Assembly (NCBI GenBank): GCA_037975125.1
Contig: CM075858.1
Location: 64,175,640 to 64,239,639, forward strand
DNA: 64,000 nucleotides
Direction of reading: 5' to 3'
DNA from: Latrodectus hesperus
Lineage: Eukaryota > Arthropoda > Arachnida > Araneae > Theridiidae
Shown here: positions 1 to 12,482 of the stretch, in pieces
Position numbering within the stretch: position 1 is the first letter of the stretch
How the letters are laid out: each line of letters starts with the position of its first letter
The notes under the pieces: generated by a model
Told to the model about the DNA's origin: nothing
The model's database searches: none
What the model saw: the letters and a program-made list of their open reading frames with translations, nothing else
Position numbers and translations under genes: made by a program

Positions 1-1257
1 CAACAGCAATAGTTCTACAATCCATCAACATTCAACAACAAATGTTCTTGAATGTTATACATTGTGTATAATATTAAAATAAATAAGCCGATTATCAAAT
101 GATGTAAATATTTTTTTGCTCTTGTGCAGTAATGAAAAAAGAGTACAGTTCGATAGTTAAAAAAATTGTTTCAAACAGTTAATTGATATTTCACGAAGTC
201 TATTAGTTAACAATGTCCATCCTTTGATAGTTCATAATACAAATGAGTAATTAATGAATTCTGGGGATATTTTTAGAGTGTTGAATTTACATATTTAAAA
301 TATTTGACTGGTTTCAGGACTGAAAACCTTGTTGGGTTCTATGTATTACATTTGCAGCCAGAATGAATTGAGTCACAATCATTAAAGTCGAAGATATATA
401 TGATATTGAAATAAATAAAATAATTATCAAGTTATTGGAAGCAAATGTTTTTTTTATTAATGAATCATTGTAAAAAAAATTATTCTTCAATAGCAGCTAA
501 AACTCTTTGAAGCAACCTTCTAATGAAAAATGTTTATCTATGTTAGTTCATTATACAAGATAAACAATTGCTGATGGAACTCTGAGTTATTTCGTTAAAG
601 TTGAAATCATCAATTTATCTTATTCAGCTGGAATTAAGTTTGAAAAGACGGTCAAAATAAACTCGAAGACATACCTATCTCCTAGATAATGTTGCAGTAA
701 CTGAAAAGTATACAGTAGAGCATTATCCTGCTGGAAGACTAATCTCAGTTTCTACAGTTTCATGGACAGCAATTCTAATAACGAAGTATAGGAAATGTAT
801 TAACGAATTGGAAGAATATCGTAGCTCAACTGAAGATGTTCGGTTATCTGGTGACTATAAAATTTGTAAATTTTGCATGAGATATAATAAATGACACTGT
901 TGCTCTCAGATACGAATTTCTCTTATTCTTTCATCACTCCATACTTATACAATAGACATTAGCTGTTCTGTTGTTTATCAGTTAAAAATCTATTGCCTAT
1001 TGGTGAATGTGTGATCGAATTTGCTAACTTCTATTTCAAAGAGTGAGATTCAACTAACAGACAACCGTGACCTCAATATATGACATTTTACTGTATTTCT
1101 CGATTACGATTTTGTTATATTTTAATAAAAAAACCATAGATGCTCATTGATATTGTATTTCTGATTGTGTCCTAAGAATTGATTTTGATGTTCTTTTGAA
1201 TTCCTCTTAAGTCAACTCTCAATAGATCATTGCGTTAGAGCAATATTTATAAGTTAT
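1..1257. other. A+T-rich non-coding DNA
   Basis: No open reading frame of note, no transposon ends and no RNA gene signal were seen. The sequence is irregular A+T-rich DNA with scattered homopolymer runs. It could be intergenic or intronic. Confidence 0.6.
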
Positions 1258-1269
1258 ACTTTTACTATG

Positions 1270-1652
1270 AGCCGTGGTAGCCTAGTGGTTAGGGTATCGG
1301 CCTTCCATCCGGAAGGGTGGGGTTCGATTCCTAATGCCGCCAAAGACCCAACGATTACACGTGATATACGTGCTCGTTAAATCTGTAGAATTGAAAGTCC
1401 TGTTGTCTGCTCGTTGAGCAATTACCATGGGTGCAATGGTTTGGAGAAATTTACTCCCTATTCAGATCAATGCCAAAATTTCAAGGAGTAGATCCTCTGG
1501 TGCTGCCATCTATCGGAGGATTTGAAGAGTAAAAGTCGTACTTTCTCTGAGCAATTGTGCTCTGATTAAACGAAAGACGCTCCCAATTCACTTAAATTCG
1601 CATAGCCAAAGCACAGCGAGCTTGGCTTGTCCAAGTGTCATTAGTAACAACA
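1270..1652 (+). mobile_element. Full-length tRNA-derived SINE (family 1)
   Basis: A short interspersed element bounded by a perfect 12-bp direct repeat, ACTTTTACTATG, at 1258-1269 and 1653-1664. This is the target-site duplication expected of target-primed reverse transcription. The head is tRNA-like, with a pol III A box (TGGTAGCCTAGTGG, 1275-1288) and B box (GGTTCGATTCC, 1321-1331) at about tRNA spacing. The body is unrelated to a tRNA. The 3' end carries a small hairpin (CTTGG-CTTGT-CCAAG) followed by a short CAA-repeat tail. The clean duplication suggests fairly recent insertion. A 5'-truncated relative lies at 27388-27679, and the 3' domain recurs at 12483-12757. SINEs encode no protein and rely on a partner LINE. 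Confidence 0.9.
1275..1331 (+). promoter_or_regulatory. Internal pol III promoter (A and B boxes) of SINE
   Basis: The A box at 1275-1288 and the B box at 1321-1331 lie inside the transcribed region, as in tRNA genes. A hairpin-like sequence (CCTTCC-ATCC-GGAAGG) lies between them, where a tRNA anticodon arm would be. Both boxes fit the eukaryotic consensus, so the copy may still be able to recruit TFIIIC. Confidence 0.75.
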
Positions 1653-1664
1653 ACTTTTACTATG

Positions 1665-2000
1665 TTCTATTTAAACATGTAATTTGCGAGCAATTTTTGC
1701 AGCAGAAATTAAAAAGCATGAATTCTTCAAAATGAAAAAAAAAGTTGAAATGTGAGAATTTTTTTAGCACAAAAGCAGTCTGAAAGTTTTACCGGAATGA
1801 GTACTAATATTTTTAAAAATAACAACAAAGAGAACAAAAAAATATTGAAAATATATATTTATTTTAATGCTTATTACTGTCCATGTCCAAGTGAAAGCAT
1901 ATAAATTATCAAGTTTAATATTTGACGATAATATGCACTAATGGTATGCTACGATGATTATAAAGCTAAAAAATGAGATCAGAAGGCTTTGCTTGAGAAT
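1665..2000. other. A+T-rich non-coding DNA
   Basis: Nothing recognisable beyond A+T-rich sequence with short homopolymers. Confidence 0.5.
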
Positions 2001-2004
2001 AACT

Positions 2005-2092
2005 TAAAAGGTCATTTAAAAAGTTGCCTTTTTATTAAATTTAAAGGTCATTTAAAAATTAAAGGACATTTAAAAAGTTGCCTTTTGATTAT
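2005..2092. repeat. Short degenerate minisatellite
   Basis: About three imperfect units built on the words AAAGGTCATTTAAAAA and GTTGCCTTTT, with the second unit shortened. A 62-residue frame across it (1989-2177) reads as repeats of KGHLKSCL, which reflects the DNA repeat and is not evidence of a gene. Confidence 0.65.
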
Positions 2093-5000
2093 TTTTATGA
2101 TTTCATTAAAACTGACACTCAATTGCAAATTTTCTTTCCCAAATATAATAGAACGAAGAACAATTATGTTTTTTTAGATCTAAAATTATCATTTGCAATC
2201 ATACACTACCAAAAAACTATTAAGTAAAACTTCTTGAAAGCGTTGAGTAAATATGAAATGGGGATTTTAACTACCACAAAAATAACTCCAAAAATTTCAC
2301 TAGTGAACCCATTAATAACTTTAAAAATTAATGATAAAAGTTAAAAATATTTTTTTCATATAATAAAAAGATAATTTTTATTTTTTTCATGAATACAAAT
2401 ATCTAATTCCACTTACAAAAATTATATTTAATATTTGGAAATAATATATTTTAATGAAACACACGCTATTTACATAATATTTTATGAAATCTTCAAGACC
2501 GTAAAATTTTATAGTGAAATCTAAGTAGCAGTGTTTGAGATTTTTTTTCATATCAGATAAAATCCTTTTATTATATTTAGTAACTCATGTATATTGATCA
2601 ATGTACAGGAAGTACTTCCTGCATATTTGATGGCATTTCAAAAACTACTTTTGCATATTTCTTAGAATTATAACTAAGGTAACATCCAATAAAATACCAT
2701 GTTGATTAAGCAAAATAAATATAAAAACAACTATATTACCTATATATTTCAACAGTCTGTATCATAAATTACTTGAACGAATTTCTTGAAAATAAATTTG
2801 TAGGAATTCCCTAATTATAAAAATATAAAAATTGTTCTACAAACTTTCACTATAAAACATAACTATAGAATTAAATTTAATGATAAACACACTTTAAAAT
2901 TTACCTTTTATTGAGTAGATAAGTTTATTATGATACTCACACAAAAATCTACTTCAACCTCCAGTTACAATACATCATGTTTGATATTTAAATATTGCTT
3001 AATTATTTGACTGTTATAAGCTTAATATTTGAATATCTTGCACATTTTCTGAAAACACACGTGACGTATGTAATATTATATTAACAAGTCTTAATCCAGG
3101 AAAGATATAAAGAACTCATTTGATAAGTCATAAAATGATACAGACATGGTAAATTTCCTTGAATTGATTGAGATGTGCGAAATAAGATTGGTGATATATG
3201 CTAGATAAACTTTTTAAGGCTAGATAAAATTTCAAATATAATTTATTATATATTAAGCTATTTCTCAGTTTCATTAACACCTAATATAAAATTTTTGCTG
3301 CTTTTTATTCATAAAAATCAGTTTAAATTTAAACAAACATTATTTCTATTCCTTTTTGTAAGTTATCATTAAAGAGAAATGCACATAACTGGACCATTTA
3401 AAAATTTAATTCGAAGTTCAGTACGCCTGTTTGCATTTTTTTATGTATTTTATAGACCACACAGAATTTAATTCAAAGTAAATGACAAGACAAACGGCTG
3501 GGATTACTGGGTAATATTTTCGACCATTCTCAAAAATAGCTAACTACATGAATAACTATTTCCAAACAGATTTGCTTTTCCTTGCGCCGAAAGAGAATGA
3601 TAGATCGTCTTGAAATTAATTTTGCTTTTCAAAAACAAAATTTCAAAACAAGATGATTAAACTCAAAGAAAACTTGTTTTCTTTTTCATTTTCCATTTTG
3701 TGGGCATGAGACCATGGAATTTGTTTTAAGGGCATTTATGTTTTGATGAACACTTGTTGAGTTTAGAAATGGTGATAAGTAGGTTATTTATATATTTTTA
3801 AAATAATGATGTTTTTATATGTGTACTAAATAATATTTATCATATCTTGAGAATGAATGATTTTTAAAAAAACCTTTCAAAGTTCAAATTATACAAGGAG
3901 TTTTGCTTTCACAAAAATGAGATATTTTAATAACAATAATAATAAAAAAAAATGCTGAGGTTGAGGTTAGTTGCCTTATTAGAGTAATTGTCAGAAAATA
4001 GCAAGATGTTTCTTAGAAAGTAGGCAAAGGTATTCTGCATCAATATCAGAAATGGCTGTTTTTGAAAGTTTAATAAACCAGATTGCTATGATGTCTTAAA
4101 GATATTGCAGTTATTTCAGATGTTTATAGATATAGAATAAATAATCTAAAAATGCTATATTAGAAATGTGATTTCACTTTTTCATTTTGATATGACTTTT
4201 AAGATTTGATTGTGTATTTATAAGAAGGTGAAACAGAAATATTTAAGAAATACTATTCATGAAATTATAAATAAGATATGCATTTTCAGTTCTTAGAAAC
4301 TTTGCCAAAGAAAGGCTGTGATAGTGTATATGAAATTGAGTTTTATTTAAAGTTAGGTTAAATATATGTATTTTATTTTTTTAGTTTTCTTTTTTTATTG
4401 AATTACGCTTTGCAAATATTATATTATTAAATATTTAAAATTTATGAAAAACAAGAAATGCATATCAAGTTTTTATGTCATTTGATTCCAGTTTTTTTCA
4501 ATTTAGAGATGGTAAACTTCAATCCACATCAATGTAATTATTAGTTCTTAACCTTAATAACTTCGAACTATTTACAAATATCTTACGGATAGATTATTAA
4601 ATAGTAAACCGACTCACATAGTTGTTTTTAAATGAGTTCACTGTGTTATTCATAAAATTACTTTAAATTGTTAATAAAGTGCTACTGGTTACTTTTAGTG
4701 TTTGTTTTATGAATATGTATTGAATTGGAAACAAGAGAGGGATTCAAAGACATCAGTTTGAAATACATCTCAGTCTTAAGGCGTCAAATCCTCACCAAAT
4801 CTCATTAAATGTTAAATGTTCCACAAACTTCAATTACAAAGAAATGATCATGGCAACACAATAAGCATGGAAATAACTTTTAGTAAGATAAGTTAAATAG
4901 CTGCTAAATAAATTAGTCTTTAACAGTTCTATTCTGGAGAGAATGCGTTCAAGGAAAGAAAATTTAATTTCTAAAAATCTACTGTACTAAGTATGTTCTT

Positions 5001-6539
5001 CGAACATAGATTAAAATTGTATTCTAAGAAGATAAATAGCAATACAGGGGATAAAAAATATAAAATTTCTTTCAAACGATCAAGTCAACATATCTGCAAG
5101 GAAGGGAAAAATCACAAACAAATGTTAAATAACTTTTTTCTTCTTTAATAGCGTGACAACCTATTACAGGTCTTATTTCTTTAGTAATGTATATGTTAAA
5201 AGACCATGATAGTCGATTGTAAAGACATTGGTTTTATCCTTAAAAATTAGTGAAACCAATTATACAAATTCATTGAGAAATGATAGAGACATAAATGGAT
5301 TAGTTTCTACTTAATATGTTTTAACTGGACTGATTAAAAAACATACTGAAATAGTTTAAATAAAATACTTAGGAGCGTCTTTAAGTTTCTAAGAAAATAA
5401 AAAGTTTTCTTAAAATTACATTATGTACTGTTATAAGTAAAATAATGGGATTGATACAAATATATAATTGTAAACAGCTGTTGCGAAACTTTGTTTCAAC
5501 AGCATAATGGTAATAACAATAATTTGGGAAAAATTTATAAGGGAATTCATAAAAAATTAAATTATTTATGGTAAATTAAATTATTTATAAAAAATATTTA
5601 TTGTAAAATTATTTACCATAAAGTTACTAGTATTTTTAATGCTCTGAATTTTTATATGGAGTTTAAGAATTCTTGATTTATAATTTTGTATTTACCTCCA
5701 CATTAGCATTTGACCAAAGATACATTGATTATATTCATTGACAAAGAACAGCACAGATACACACATCTGCTGCATGTCTAAAAATATGCAACAAAAAAAC
5801 TCTTTGAGTTATAGTTGTATGAAAGTGCTTTTCAGAAGGAAAATCTTGATGTTTGACATTTATTACTCCTTAAAAATAATTGAAAGACATGTGTTGTTGC
5901 ATTTGTGTATGTTTAGCTTTTGGCCTAAGTGTTTTCTGGAATTATTTTTTGCTTCTAAATATGTTTATTATCCAAGTAAAGTTATTTAGTAGGTCAGAAA
6001 TTTGCATGTATCTAGAAATCCATGCAAAAATCTATAGTAAAAACTAACCTAAAATTACGAAAGAAAATTATGGCTTTATTATGATTTCAGAATTCATTAT
6101 TGGATTAGGTACAAATTTATAAAGTGAATAATAATAGCTAATGATTTCTTTGGGAAAAAACAGACAGTTAAAAATGAATTCAATAAATCAAGTAGTTTGT
6201 ATTGGTTACTTTATATTAAAAGTTACTTTATTATTTAAAAAAGTATGTCATCGTATTATTATTATATACCTAGCATAATAGCTAAATTTCCAAATAGTAA
6301 TTTATTCCACAACTAAAATTAAAAATTACAAACATAAAAATTTTCGAAATTTTTCATAAAATTTAAAATTTTTTATTGCGTATTAATATTTGTGCGGTTT
6401 TCATCGAAGAAGAGAAAAAAAATTCCTTAAAAATAAATTTCTGAAATTCATGCTGTTAAATGTGAGATCATATCAGCAAATATTGCGGCTTTTGACTTAG
6501 CATAGTTGAAGGATTTCAGATTTAAATTGTTAGTTTGCT
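2093..6539. other. A+T-rich desert
   Basis: No gene, RNA gene or transposon was recognised. Notable only are a perfect 16-bp palindrome at 2606-2621 and a loose inverted repeat around TTATGGTAAAT near 5565-5625. A small 83-residue frame at 5738-5989 has no recognisable domain. Confidence 0.5.
2606..2621. promoter_or_regulatory. Perfect 16-bp palindrome with back-to-back GGAAGT cores
   Basis: CAGGAAGTACTTCCTG equals its own reverse complement. Each half contains AGGAAGT, which matches the core bound by ETS-family factors, so a cooperative ETS dimer site is possible. A 16-bp perfect palindrome can also arise by chance in a window this long. Function is not shown by the sequence. Confidence 0.3.
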
Positions 6540-6780
6540 TTAAATATAAAAAAAAAGGAATCGCAATCGGAAACAGCAGGTACGGTTGCCGCTAATGTTA
6601 TGCTTCATATAACATACACAATCGCAAAGCATTCTAATTATGGGGTAAAAAGAAGTTTTTAAAACTAAAGCCGGCATTGCCGCTTCTTCAGATACCCGTT
6701 CATTTCCAAATAAATGAGTGAAAGAAAAATATAAGAAAGTCACCAAATTTTCCCAGAGAATCCCTCTTTTTTGCGCGCCT
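6540..6780. promoter_or_regulatory. Candidate conserved non-coding element
   Basis: An island of higher G+C and higher complexity inside extreme A+T DNA, with CpGs retained (GCCGGCATTGCCGC, GCGCGCC) and a TAATTATG word. The only frame of size (68 residues, minus strand) has no recognisable domain. Such islands in an A+T-rich desert often mark regulatory DNA held under selection, but age and conservation cannot be judged from one sequence. An old, unrecognised repeat is the main alternative. Confidence 0.35.
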
Positions 6781-6881
6781 TTTGTATTTTAAAGTAAATA
6801 ACTGAAACACACTTAAGAAAGAGCATTAATCGAATAACGATTCGGAAAAAAAAACTTATGCTGGATTTATGCTTTTCATTC

Positions 6882-6990
6882 AACATGCCGACAAAAGGAA
6901 AAACACTGAAAATTTAATTCTAAATGAACATTCTGACCACCCACGTTGAAAATAGTGATGACTAAATGCAATTACACTTGTCGGCATGTT
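6882..6990. mobile_element. Possible 109-bp MITE or hairpin element
   Basis: AACATGCCGACAA at 6882-6894 is matched by its perfect reverse complement at 6978-6990, enclosing about 83 bp. The arms are G+C-richer than their surroundings. There is no coding capacity and no clear target duplication. It could be a very small non-autonomous DNA transposon or a structured regulatory hairpin. Confidence 0.45.
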
Positions 6991-6999
6991 TATAAAATT

Positions 7000-8380
7000 T
7001 AAAAAAAGGTTCAAGAATATGAAAATCATAAGTTTTTTAAATTGAATGTAATAAAGAAAACAAGTTGTATTTTTATATATTTATTAACATATTTTATACA
7101 TTTATTAACATCGAATTCGACATTATTTTCGAAATATTTAAAAATATTAAGTGTTCTTCATTTTAGTGTTCAGTTGAATAAATAATAAAAATATAGTAAA
7201 ACAAAGTAAGATTTAACGAACAGAATAATATCTTGACACAATGCTCTCAAAAATTACTAAAAAATTACTAATCCTGAAATAAACAATTCTGTATATTTCA
7301 GTGGTCTATAAAAATACAAAATAAAAATTAAAACCTTATTAATAATATCACATCACCATTAAATTTAAACATTTAGAACTCGATGTATTAAATTCATTTT
7401 TATATAGCTAAGCAATGTATTTTATAAGTCTTAATTTAAATTTTAAACTGATATTCTTGCATTTGATAAGAAAATTAATTTTGTTAATTACAAAATGAAA
7501 ATGAAATAAATTTAAATGAAAAATATTTTTATTATTTATTTAATTCATGAACTATTTTGATATTACAAAAGTTGCCACGTTTGAAAATGTAATTTAACAT
7601 CACTTTTCACTCCTTTCAAAAATAGTTACTTTTCTCACATAAGAGTGAATTGTGACACACTTAGCCACTTTTTCTACATATGGGCTAATTATAAAGAAAA
7701 GATAAGCTGCTTAATAAAAATGCTTCTCAAAAATTTCTGAATTCTAATTTAATATTCAACTGATAAAATTGTAATGACATCTTTAATTTTAATTTAAATT
7801 TGTTGTTATTTATATCTTAAAATTAAAATTAAATTTTTAAAAATATTATCACATATGCTAATGCAATGTTTGAAGAGTGTTTCGAATTGTCTGTCAGTCA
7901 GTCAATCAATTAAACGATCAATCAACTAATCAATCAATCTTGTAAACTTGTAATGAACTCATCACTGCAATTGTCTTTTTAATAATTTATAAATCAAAAA
8001 ATGTTTTGCTTTAAAAAAAATTTGGTGATAACTATGATTATGCGTTTTTACATTCTGATTTTCTGCCTTTTATCAATTTTATGCCTGTTTATTTGAATAG
8101 TTTGGATTGAAGTCATTTGTATTATTTTTTATTGTATAACACATTCTAGGTAAATAATGAATTTCAAAATATTTTATGAAATGCAATGCATATTATGAAA
8201 ACAAAATTTTAAACTTTAAATCAATTTATTTCAGTTTACTGATAAAAATTAATTGGGATAAAAAATTAATTGAGAAAATATTTAATTATACATCATAACG
8301 ATAATTAAATAAAATTATATTTTATTTTCTATATTCATACATACATACCCAATTGTTATCAATGATATGAGTTTTTATGA
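7000..8380. other. A+T-rich desert with a small AATC-type microsatellite
   Basis: Mostly featureless. At 7891-7940 there is a degenerate tetranucleotide run of TCAGTCAG and AATCAATC type. A loose inverted repeat of TTTAATTTTAATTT occurs near 7784-7835. No gene is seen. Confidence 0.55.
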
Positions 8381-8384
8381 GTAT

Positions 8385-8480
8385 AAAAATTTGGTCTTGC
8401 AAATGGAAGGTTGTGGATTCAAAACATGGTCACCCTGAATATTGCTATATTCATCAATGGTACCGAGCTGCATAAAACAT
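8385..8480 (+). mobile_element. Degenerate tRNA-type SINE fragment
   Basis: The words GGTCTTGCAAATGGAAGGTTGTGGATTC resemble a decayed anticodon arm and B box (GGTTGTGGATTC; consensus GGTTCGATTCC), followed by a body with TGGTACCGAGC. No ends or target duplication were found. The call rests on a weak B-box match only. Confidence 0.3.
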
Positions 8481-8559
8481 GTCATAACTGCAATATTTCT
8501 TAAATGAAATAAAATCTTAAGCACCGCACATATATTCTATGGCATTTAATACAGGAGTG

Positions 8560-9250
8560 AACACTGGCCAATCTATTTCAGTGATATCTTTCTTTTCTAG
8601 TAGCTGGTGAAAAAGAGAAGTTCAATATGGCCATACTATATTATTCCTAAAACGAAGTCTGCTCAATTGTCATTTCGGCACAGATTACATCCTTATAATA
8701 GAAACTATGTTACCAAAACTGTCAAAATTTGGGACTCAGAAAGCTCATTACGCATAATACTTTCCCAGACGACAACTGCAGGACCCCCATATTGGTCTCT
8801 TTCCATGATGAAACTGTGTTTTGACCTCTCTTCTAATCAACTGGTAACAATAATCTCTTGTGGCTCTGAAACGACTCTTGTTTGTAAAGAGGATGGGACT
8901 CCACCATTGATGAGATCTCAAATTTTTGTGTCTCTTTCACCTAACTAAGAAGGTGATCTAACGGTGGCGTAGGTGTCCTAATTAATTAAAATGTGGCATA
9001 GGTGGCCAAATTTCAAAGGGATGTAGAGTTCAGGAAAATTGACACATAGCAACTTTTTTGAAGGTCTCTTGACTCGGTAAACCGTAACACTTGTTGCTTC
9101 ATTGCTGTACAATGTTGCTGAGCAATGACTCTTGTTGACTTCTGATCCTTATCACCTGCGGGATAATGTATGGGTCATCAACTGCAGATAGACCAATGCA
9201 CATTTCCTGAGGCAACCCCATTAGCCTTTCGATCAACAATATTATCTATG
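8560..9250. repeat. Unidentified higher-complexity segment
   Basis: This stretch has mixed base composition, unlike its neighbours. It carries a 113-residue frame (8607-8948) with no recognisable motif. Phrases such as GGTGGCGTAGGTG and GGCATAGGTGGCC suggest an internally repetitive old mobile element. I could not assign a family. It could also be a conserved non-coding block. Confidence 0.3.
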
Positions 9251-10384
9251 GTTTGGAAAGTTTTTCCAAGTGTACGAAAAGACAATTATTTATTAAGTTT
9301 ATTAATTTAGAACTCTTTAATTACACGGGATGTACTACGTATCTCCTACAACTCATAACAATTATCTACCGTTGGTAAATAACAATAAAATCATATATTT
9401 GTTGTTAATATATATATACACCTCTATACGTGCTAGAGTATATTTTGATTCCCATTGCGCTAAATATGATATATACCACTAAAAGAAAGTATGTTTTCTC
9501 CTCTATGATTTTTTTGGTTGATAGTATTTCAATCTCATATTTGAATGATCATCTGTATTTCAAGAAATATAGTTTCCATTCAATTATTTACGCAAGAAAC
9601 CGAAAAACTTCTTAAATTTAGATTTATTTTAACATTCCACATCAAATTATCATGTAATATCATTTTTGATATAAATTATAATTTTTAGAGATAAATTGTG
9701 CATAGGAAGGTTAATTCCATGAGAAATTTGAAATTGATTTTGAATCATTAAAATAATTCAATTCTTGTAGAGAATCGAAAGTGTGAATTATAGGTTGATG
9801 TGTGTCTATAGCACTTATAATTTAGTTGTCAGATTAAGTGTTCGTGGCAGTTAGGGATCTGTACCACTTATGGCATGCGAGGAATATAACTTGACTAAGA
9901 ATTAAAATTTAAAGTATACACACATTCTAAATCAATATAATTATTCATTATTGTTGTGAAAATCGTGCTTATACGAGCTGTTGAATTGATGGTCATGTAT
10001 TTTCTACCAACACCTCGGTGGCACACACATATATAGAGTAAATATGAGATTTATGTACGAATTACAAAACTATTGAATTTTAAATCAGTTTTAAAAAAAT
10101 CATCCACTTTTATTCCGAAATGTTTTTTGAAAATTTTTCTGATAAACTAATTTAATGCTAGTAAGGAGGTTTTAACATTGTATGAGCCAACAGACAATTT
10201 CCTAAATGTAATACAAACTACTTTTTAAGATAACAGTTGATTACGAACAATGTATTAAAACAACACATGACAGAATATATTCTCTTCGGGAGTAAAATCC
10301 AAGTCAAATATCCTAGATGAATGCACCTTCTACCAGCGCAATTATAAGTAAAAATTTGGAAAGAAAAATGATACCTCTCCCGAA
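9251..10384. other. A+T-rich non-coding DNA
   Basis: No supported feature. A short higher-complexity patch near 9990-10020 (CCAACACCTCGGTGGCAC) may be a SINE scrap. A 61-residue frame at 9430-9615 has no recognisable domain. Confidence 0.5.
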
Positions 10385-10690
10385 ATCAAATCAAATTCCA
10401 TCGAGTTAAGAAAACGGCGAATATTTTCCAGCGAGTTGAAAGGACGAAAATGTAGAATTATGCAAATAAAACGCAAAAGCATGCCATTCGATCACAGCAT
10501 CGGAGGGCTGAGATCTAAAGTAAGGAAACAGTCGTAAATCAAAATAATTGATTTTTGATCTGCGATTCGCGTGACCAGATTTCGAACAGAGCCAAGGAAT
10601 AAACTCCACTATTTGGTGCAGTCACGTAGGATGGTGGGAGGATCTGCACCACCCTCCCCTTCGCTTTAACAGAAGCTTTCTACCATGTCT
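10385..10690. promoter_or_regulatory. Candidate conserved non-coding element with octamer
   Basis: G+C-richer, CpG-containing island. It contains a perfect POU octamer, ATGCAAAT (10460-10467), an ATAATTGATTTTTGATC block and a CACGTAGG word near 10625. The 67-residue minus-strand frame shows no recognisable domain. Octamers and ATTA-type words are common in developmental enhancers, so enhancer function is inferred, not shown. Confidence 0.4.
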
Positions 10691-11694
10691 AACTAACTTA
10701 ACATGTTATACGCTTTTAGGTTGGATGATGAAAAATAAAGCTAAGAGTGTGTTTTCAACAAATAAAATAAGTCATATTTTGTTATTTCTAAGAACTTGTT
10801 TTATCGTACCGTATGAAAAATAAGTTGAATTTTTAAAAGTAGTTATCTTCTGGAACTATTGTTTATGCAAACATAAATTGGTACGATTTTATTTTTTTGG
10901 CTTTTACCAAGAATATTCGTTTAATTTAATGCAAATAAAGCTTTGAGTTATAAGTGGTCAAAGATTATGCATGTGTATAGTTTAAGAAGAAATATAAATT
11001 TTTGTTTATGAATAGCCTGAAAATATTGAATTCAACTAAAGATAGATTTAAAACGCAATAAATATATCATTTACTTTGAATATACAACTAGCTGAAAGCA
11101 TTTCTATTCTAAGTGTCTCACTTTTATTACTGAAAATATTCAATAATATTTACATTACTTTTTTCTTAATTCTTTTGATTGAAATGCATTTTTGAGACTG
11201 AATTCATTCTTTTTTATTTCAGGCAGCAAATATTCTGTTAATGAGAGTTAAATTCCTATTTTCATAGAAATTTGAAAACATTAGATAGTGTAAAACATTA
11301 TTTTATTATTTTGATTCTTGAAGAGTTCGTCTCCTTATTACCTAGAATATTAAATCTAGTAAAAACTCACTTTGACCCTTTATTATATATTTTTATAGTA
11401 AGCTATGTTTTTAAACAGCATTTATTTTTTTTTGTTGACAATGAATGAACGATAGTTGATCTATGTGATTGAACAATGTGAAACACTAGACTTGATTAAT
11501 ATTAGTTCTTAATATGTTAACAATTTTGGGAACAGTGTAACTATACCTGAAATACCAAAATTTGTCTTACCAATCTCAAATTTTATACCAAATCAAAAAA
11601 TGTTATTTTTATTTCGTCATCCATTTATTTAAATATATGAAAGCATGTTATTTAAAAGTTGACTACGATATTTTTACGCAAATACTATTTTTAA
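10691..11694. other. A+T-rich non-coding DNA
   Basis: No gene, repeat end or RNA gene signal was recognised. Confidence 0.55.
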
Positions 11695-11708
11695 AAGTAA
11701 ACCTTAGC

Positions 11709-11978
11709 CGCCCAACCTATATAGTACTCAGAGTGACTGACTGTGGATAGGGAGGTGCTGGGTTCAAATTCCAGTTCGAGTATGGATGTACTTTCTCTTT
11801 CTGTCTATATATATCCTGTCTTTGTATGAATGGGTTGTGAATGACTGCCTACCCTATAAACGGGTACCTATGACATGTGTGTACTGAGGAATTTGGAATC
11901 CACTCCAAAACATTTTTCAGTTGGAAAAGTGGAACAGCGCACCCCATAATGCCAGCTTTGCTAGCTAGCGCTAGTAGC
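11709..11978 (+). mobile_element. tRNA-derived SINE (family 2), complete
   Basis: Bounded by a perfect 14-bp target-site duplication, AAAGTAAACCTTAG, at 11695-11708 and 11979-11992. The head contains a B box of GGGTTCAAATTCC type at 11760-11772, preceded by a decayed A-box region (ATAGTACTCAGAGTG). The body includes a CT-rich stretch (CTTTCTCTTTCTGTC) and the word GACATGTGTGTACTG, which recur in the sister copy at 13765-14043. The 3' end is a GCTAGCTAGCGCTAG-like palindromic run and lacks the CAA tail seen in the sister. Confidence 0.88.
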
Positions 11979-11992
11979 AAAGTAAACCTTAG

Positions 11993-12473
11993 TGATGGAG
12001 ATACAAAAAATATAAAATGTAGTAGGTAACGAGAAGAAACTTAGAGTTTATATGGTTTAAACTTTATTAAAATATAGTCATTTAAGTTGTATATAAAATA
12101 AAATTGAATAAAAAAATTTGAAACGTTTGATGCTGCTGTATTTATTAGTGTAAAGTATATTTTTGTACGGATCTTTGATACAGAGAAATAGACAATTGCG
12201 TAAATTGCCTTCTGGTTGGAGGAATCCTGGGATACAGCAAAATATCTTCCCTTCCCCCCGTGAGTGACACACTTTCAAGAAGTGCAACATCCCTCTCTCT
12301 TTCTACTACAAATTACACTGACGAAGAATTCTCACATCTTGAATATAAATATCCTAAAATATTGCTATAAGAAAGGCATCGGAATTTTTAATATTAATTT
12401 ACTGCTTCATTATATGCTTTAGATGCGAAATTTTTATAATTATCCTACCTATGCATCTGTTGTTGATTTTCCT
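11993..12473. other. A+T-rich DNA between two SINEs
   Basis: No supported gene. A 70-residue minus-strand frame at 12078-12290 has no recognisable domain and ends in A+T-rich sequence. A short complex patch near 12190-12300 (CCCTTCCCCCCGTGAG) is unexplained. Confidence 0.45.
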
Positions 12474-12482
12474 ATGATAGCT

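Noticed and set aside
8607..8948. 113-residue open frame
   Set aside because: No recognisable motif and no splice or promoter context. It lies in a segment that looks like an unidentified repeat, so it is not called as a gene.
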